DNA from: an uncultured Prevotella sp.
GTDB lineage: Bacteria > Bacteroidota > Bacteroidia > Bacteroidales > Bacteroidaceae
Reading direction: 5' to 3'
Length of the DNA stretch: 14,792 bases
Assembly (NCBI GenBank): GCA_900770515.1
Contig: CAAHDP010000065.1
Span: 1 to 14,792 of the forward strand
Position 1 is the stretch's first letter; each line of letters starts with the position of its first letter. Shown piece after piece: positions 14,550 to 14,792 of the stretch. The notes beneath the pieces are model-generated. The model was not told where the DNA came from. It saw only the letters and a list, made by a program, of their open reading frames with translations, and did not search any database. The translations under genes were made by a program, and so were the position numbers.

Positions 14550-14792
14550 ATGAAAAAGATTATTTTATTCTTGCAGTTGATCTTCTCGATAGGGATGTCA
14601 GCTCAGACGACTGTAGAATCAGTCCAAGTTGCGGATATGGATGAAGGTGCCCCCATCTGTGGCAAGTCAATAAATTTGCACAAGCGCATTCTCCAGGCCT
14701 ACAATTGCGATAGTACGCTCATCGTCTTCGCTTGTGATACCACTAAAAAAGGAAAAAATACCGATACTGGCTATCTCTATTCACTAGATGCC
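14550..14792 (+). CDS. N-terminal part of a secreted protein of unknown function (runs off the window)
   Basis: An ATG at 14550 opens 81 codons that continue to the window edge. The product begins MKKIILFLQLIFSIGMSAQ, a clear signal peptide with two lysines, a hydrophobic core and a probable cleavage site near SAQ (18-19), so it is exported. The mature part, TTVESVQVADMDEGAPICGK and onwards, has cysteines at 40, 56 and 67 but no domain I recognise; there is no lipobox at the cleavage point. It follows the gmd-fcl terminator by about 70 bases, so it is probably its own transcription unit, though no convincing TAnnTTTG box is seen. A role in the fucose operon cannot be inferred. Confidence 0.8.
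   Translation, partial: MKKIILFLQLIFSIGMSAQTTVESVQVADMDEGAPICGKSINLHKRILQAYNCDSTLIVFACDTTKKGKNTDTGYLYSLDA

Overview
The window looks chromosomal and comes from a Bacteroidales bacterium, most likely Prevotella/Segatella. Two lines support this. Several genes are preceded by the Bacteroidota-type promoter (TTTG, 19-20 bases, TAnnTTTG). The gene set also fits: a GH115 xylan alpha-glucuronidase, a DUF3822 gene in one operon with rsmD, a short Bacteroidota-style RecD-like helicase, and long forms of GDP-fucose synthase. The genus is inferred from protein flavour, not from a marker gene.

Bases 1-2260 are a gene-poor, repeat-rich stretch. It holds the first 25 codons of a leftward gene cut by the window edge (possibly HU-like), a 22-bp tandem repeat, and three palindromes with centres exactly 33 bp apart. 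The palindromes stand directly before a 108-codon remnant of an AAA ATPase (DUF4143-type C-terminus). After that come a small reading frame interrupted by one TGA, a 34-bp near-perfect inverted repeat of GGTCATTAA units around a 28-bp perfect palindrome, and a promoter/stem-loop/terminator unit that looks like a non-coding RNA gene of about 210 nt.

Bases 2267-8355 hold a leftward secreted GH115 enzyme, divergent from a rightward dnaG primase-cardiolipin synthase pair. Bases 8376-10343 are a leftward operon: a membrane-anchored unknown protein, a DUF3822 protein and rsmD. It converges on the cardiolipin synthase gene.

Bases 10450-11913 encode a RecD-like helicase. It carries a charged 16-residue stretch that matches, at the DNA level, a repeat in the rsmD/DUF3822 intergenic region. 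Bases 11963-14478 are a fucose-sugar operon, gmd-fcl, which makes GDP-L-fucose from GDP-mannose for capsule or glycoprotein fucosylation. It is preceded by a strong promoter and a short leader whose terminator hairpin can be disrupted by a smaller alternative hairpin, and it is closed by an intrinsic terminator. The start of a secreted protein of unknown function runs off the right edge.

The most unusual items are the 33-bp phased palindromes, the large cruciform-capable repeat, the candidate ncRNA, the gmd leader and the repeat-derived insertion in the helicase. Gene functions were read from recognisable motifs only; no database search was possible.
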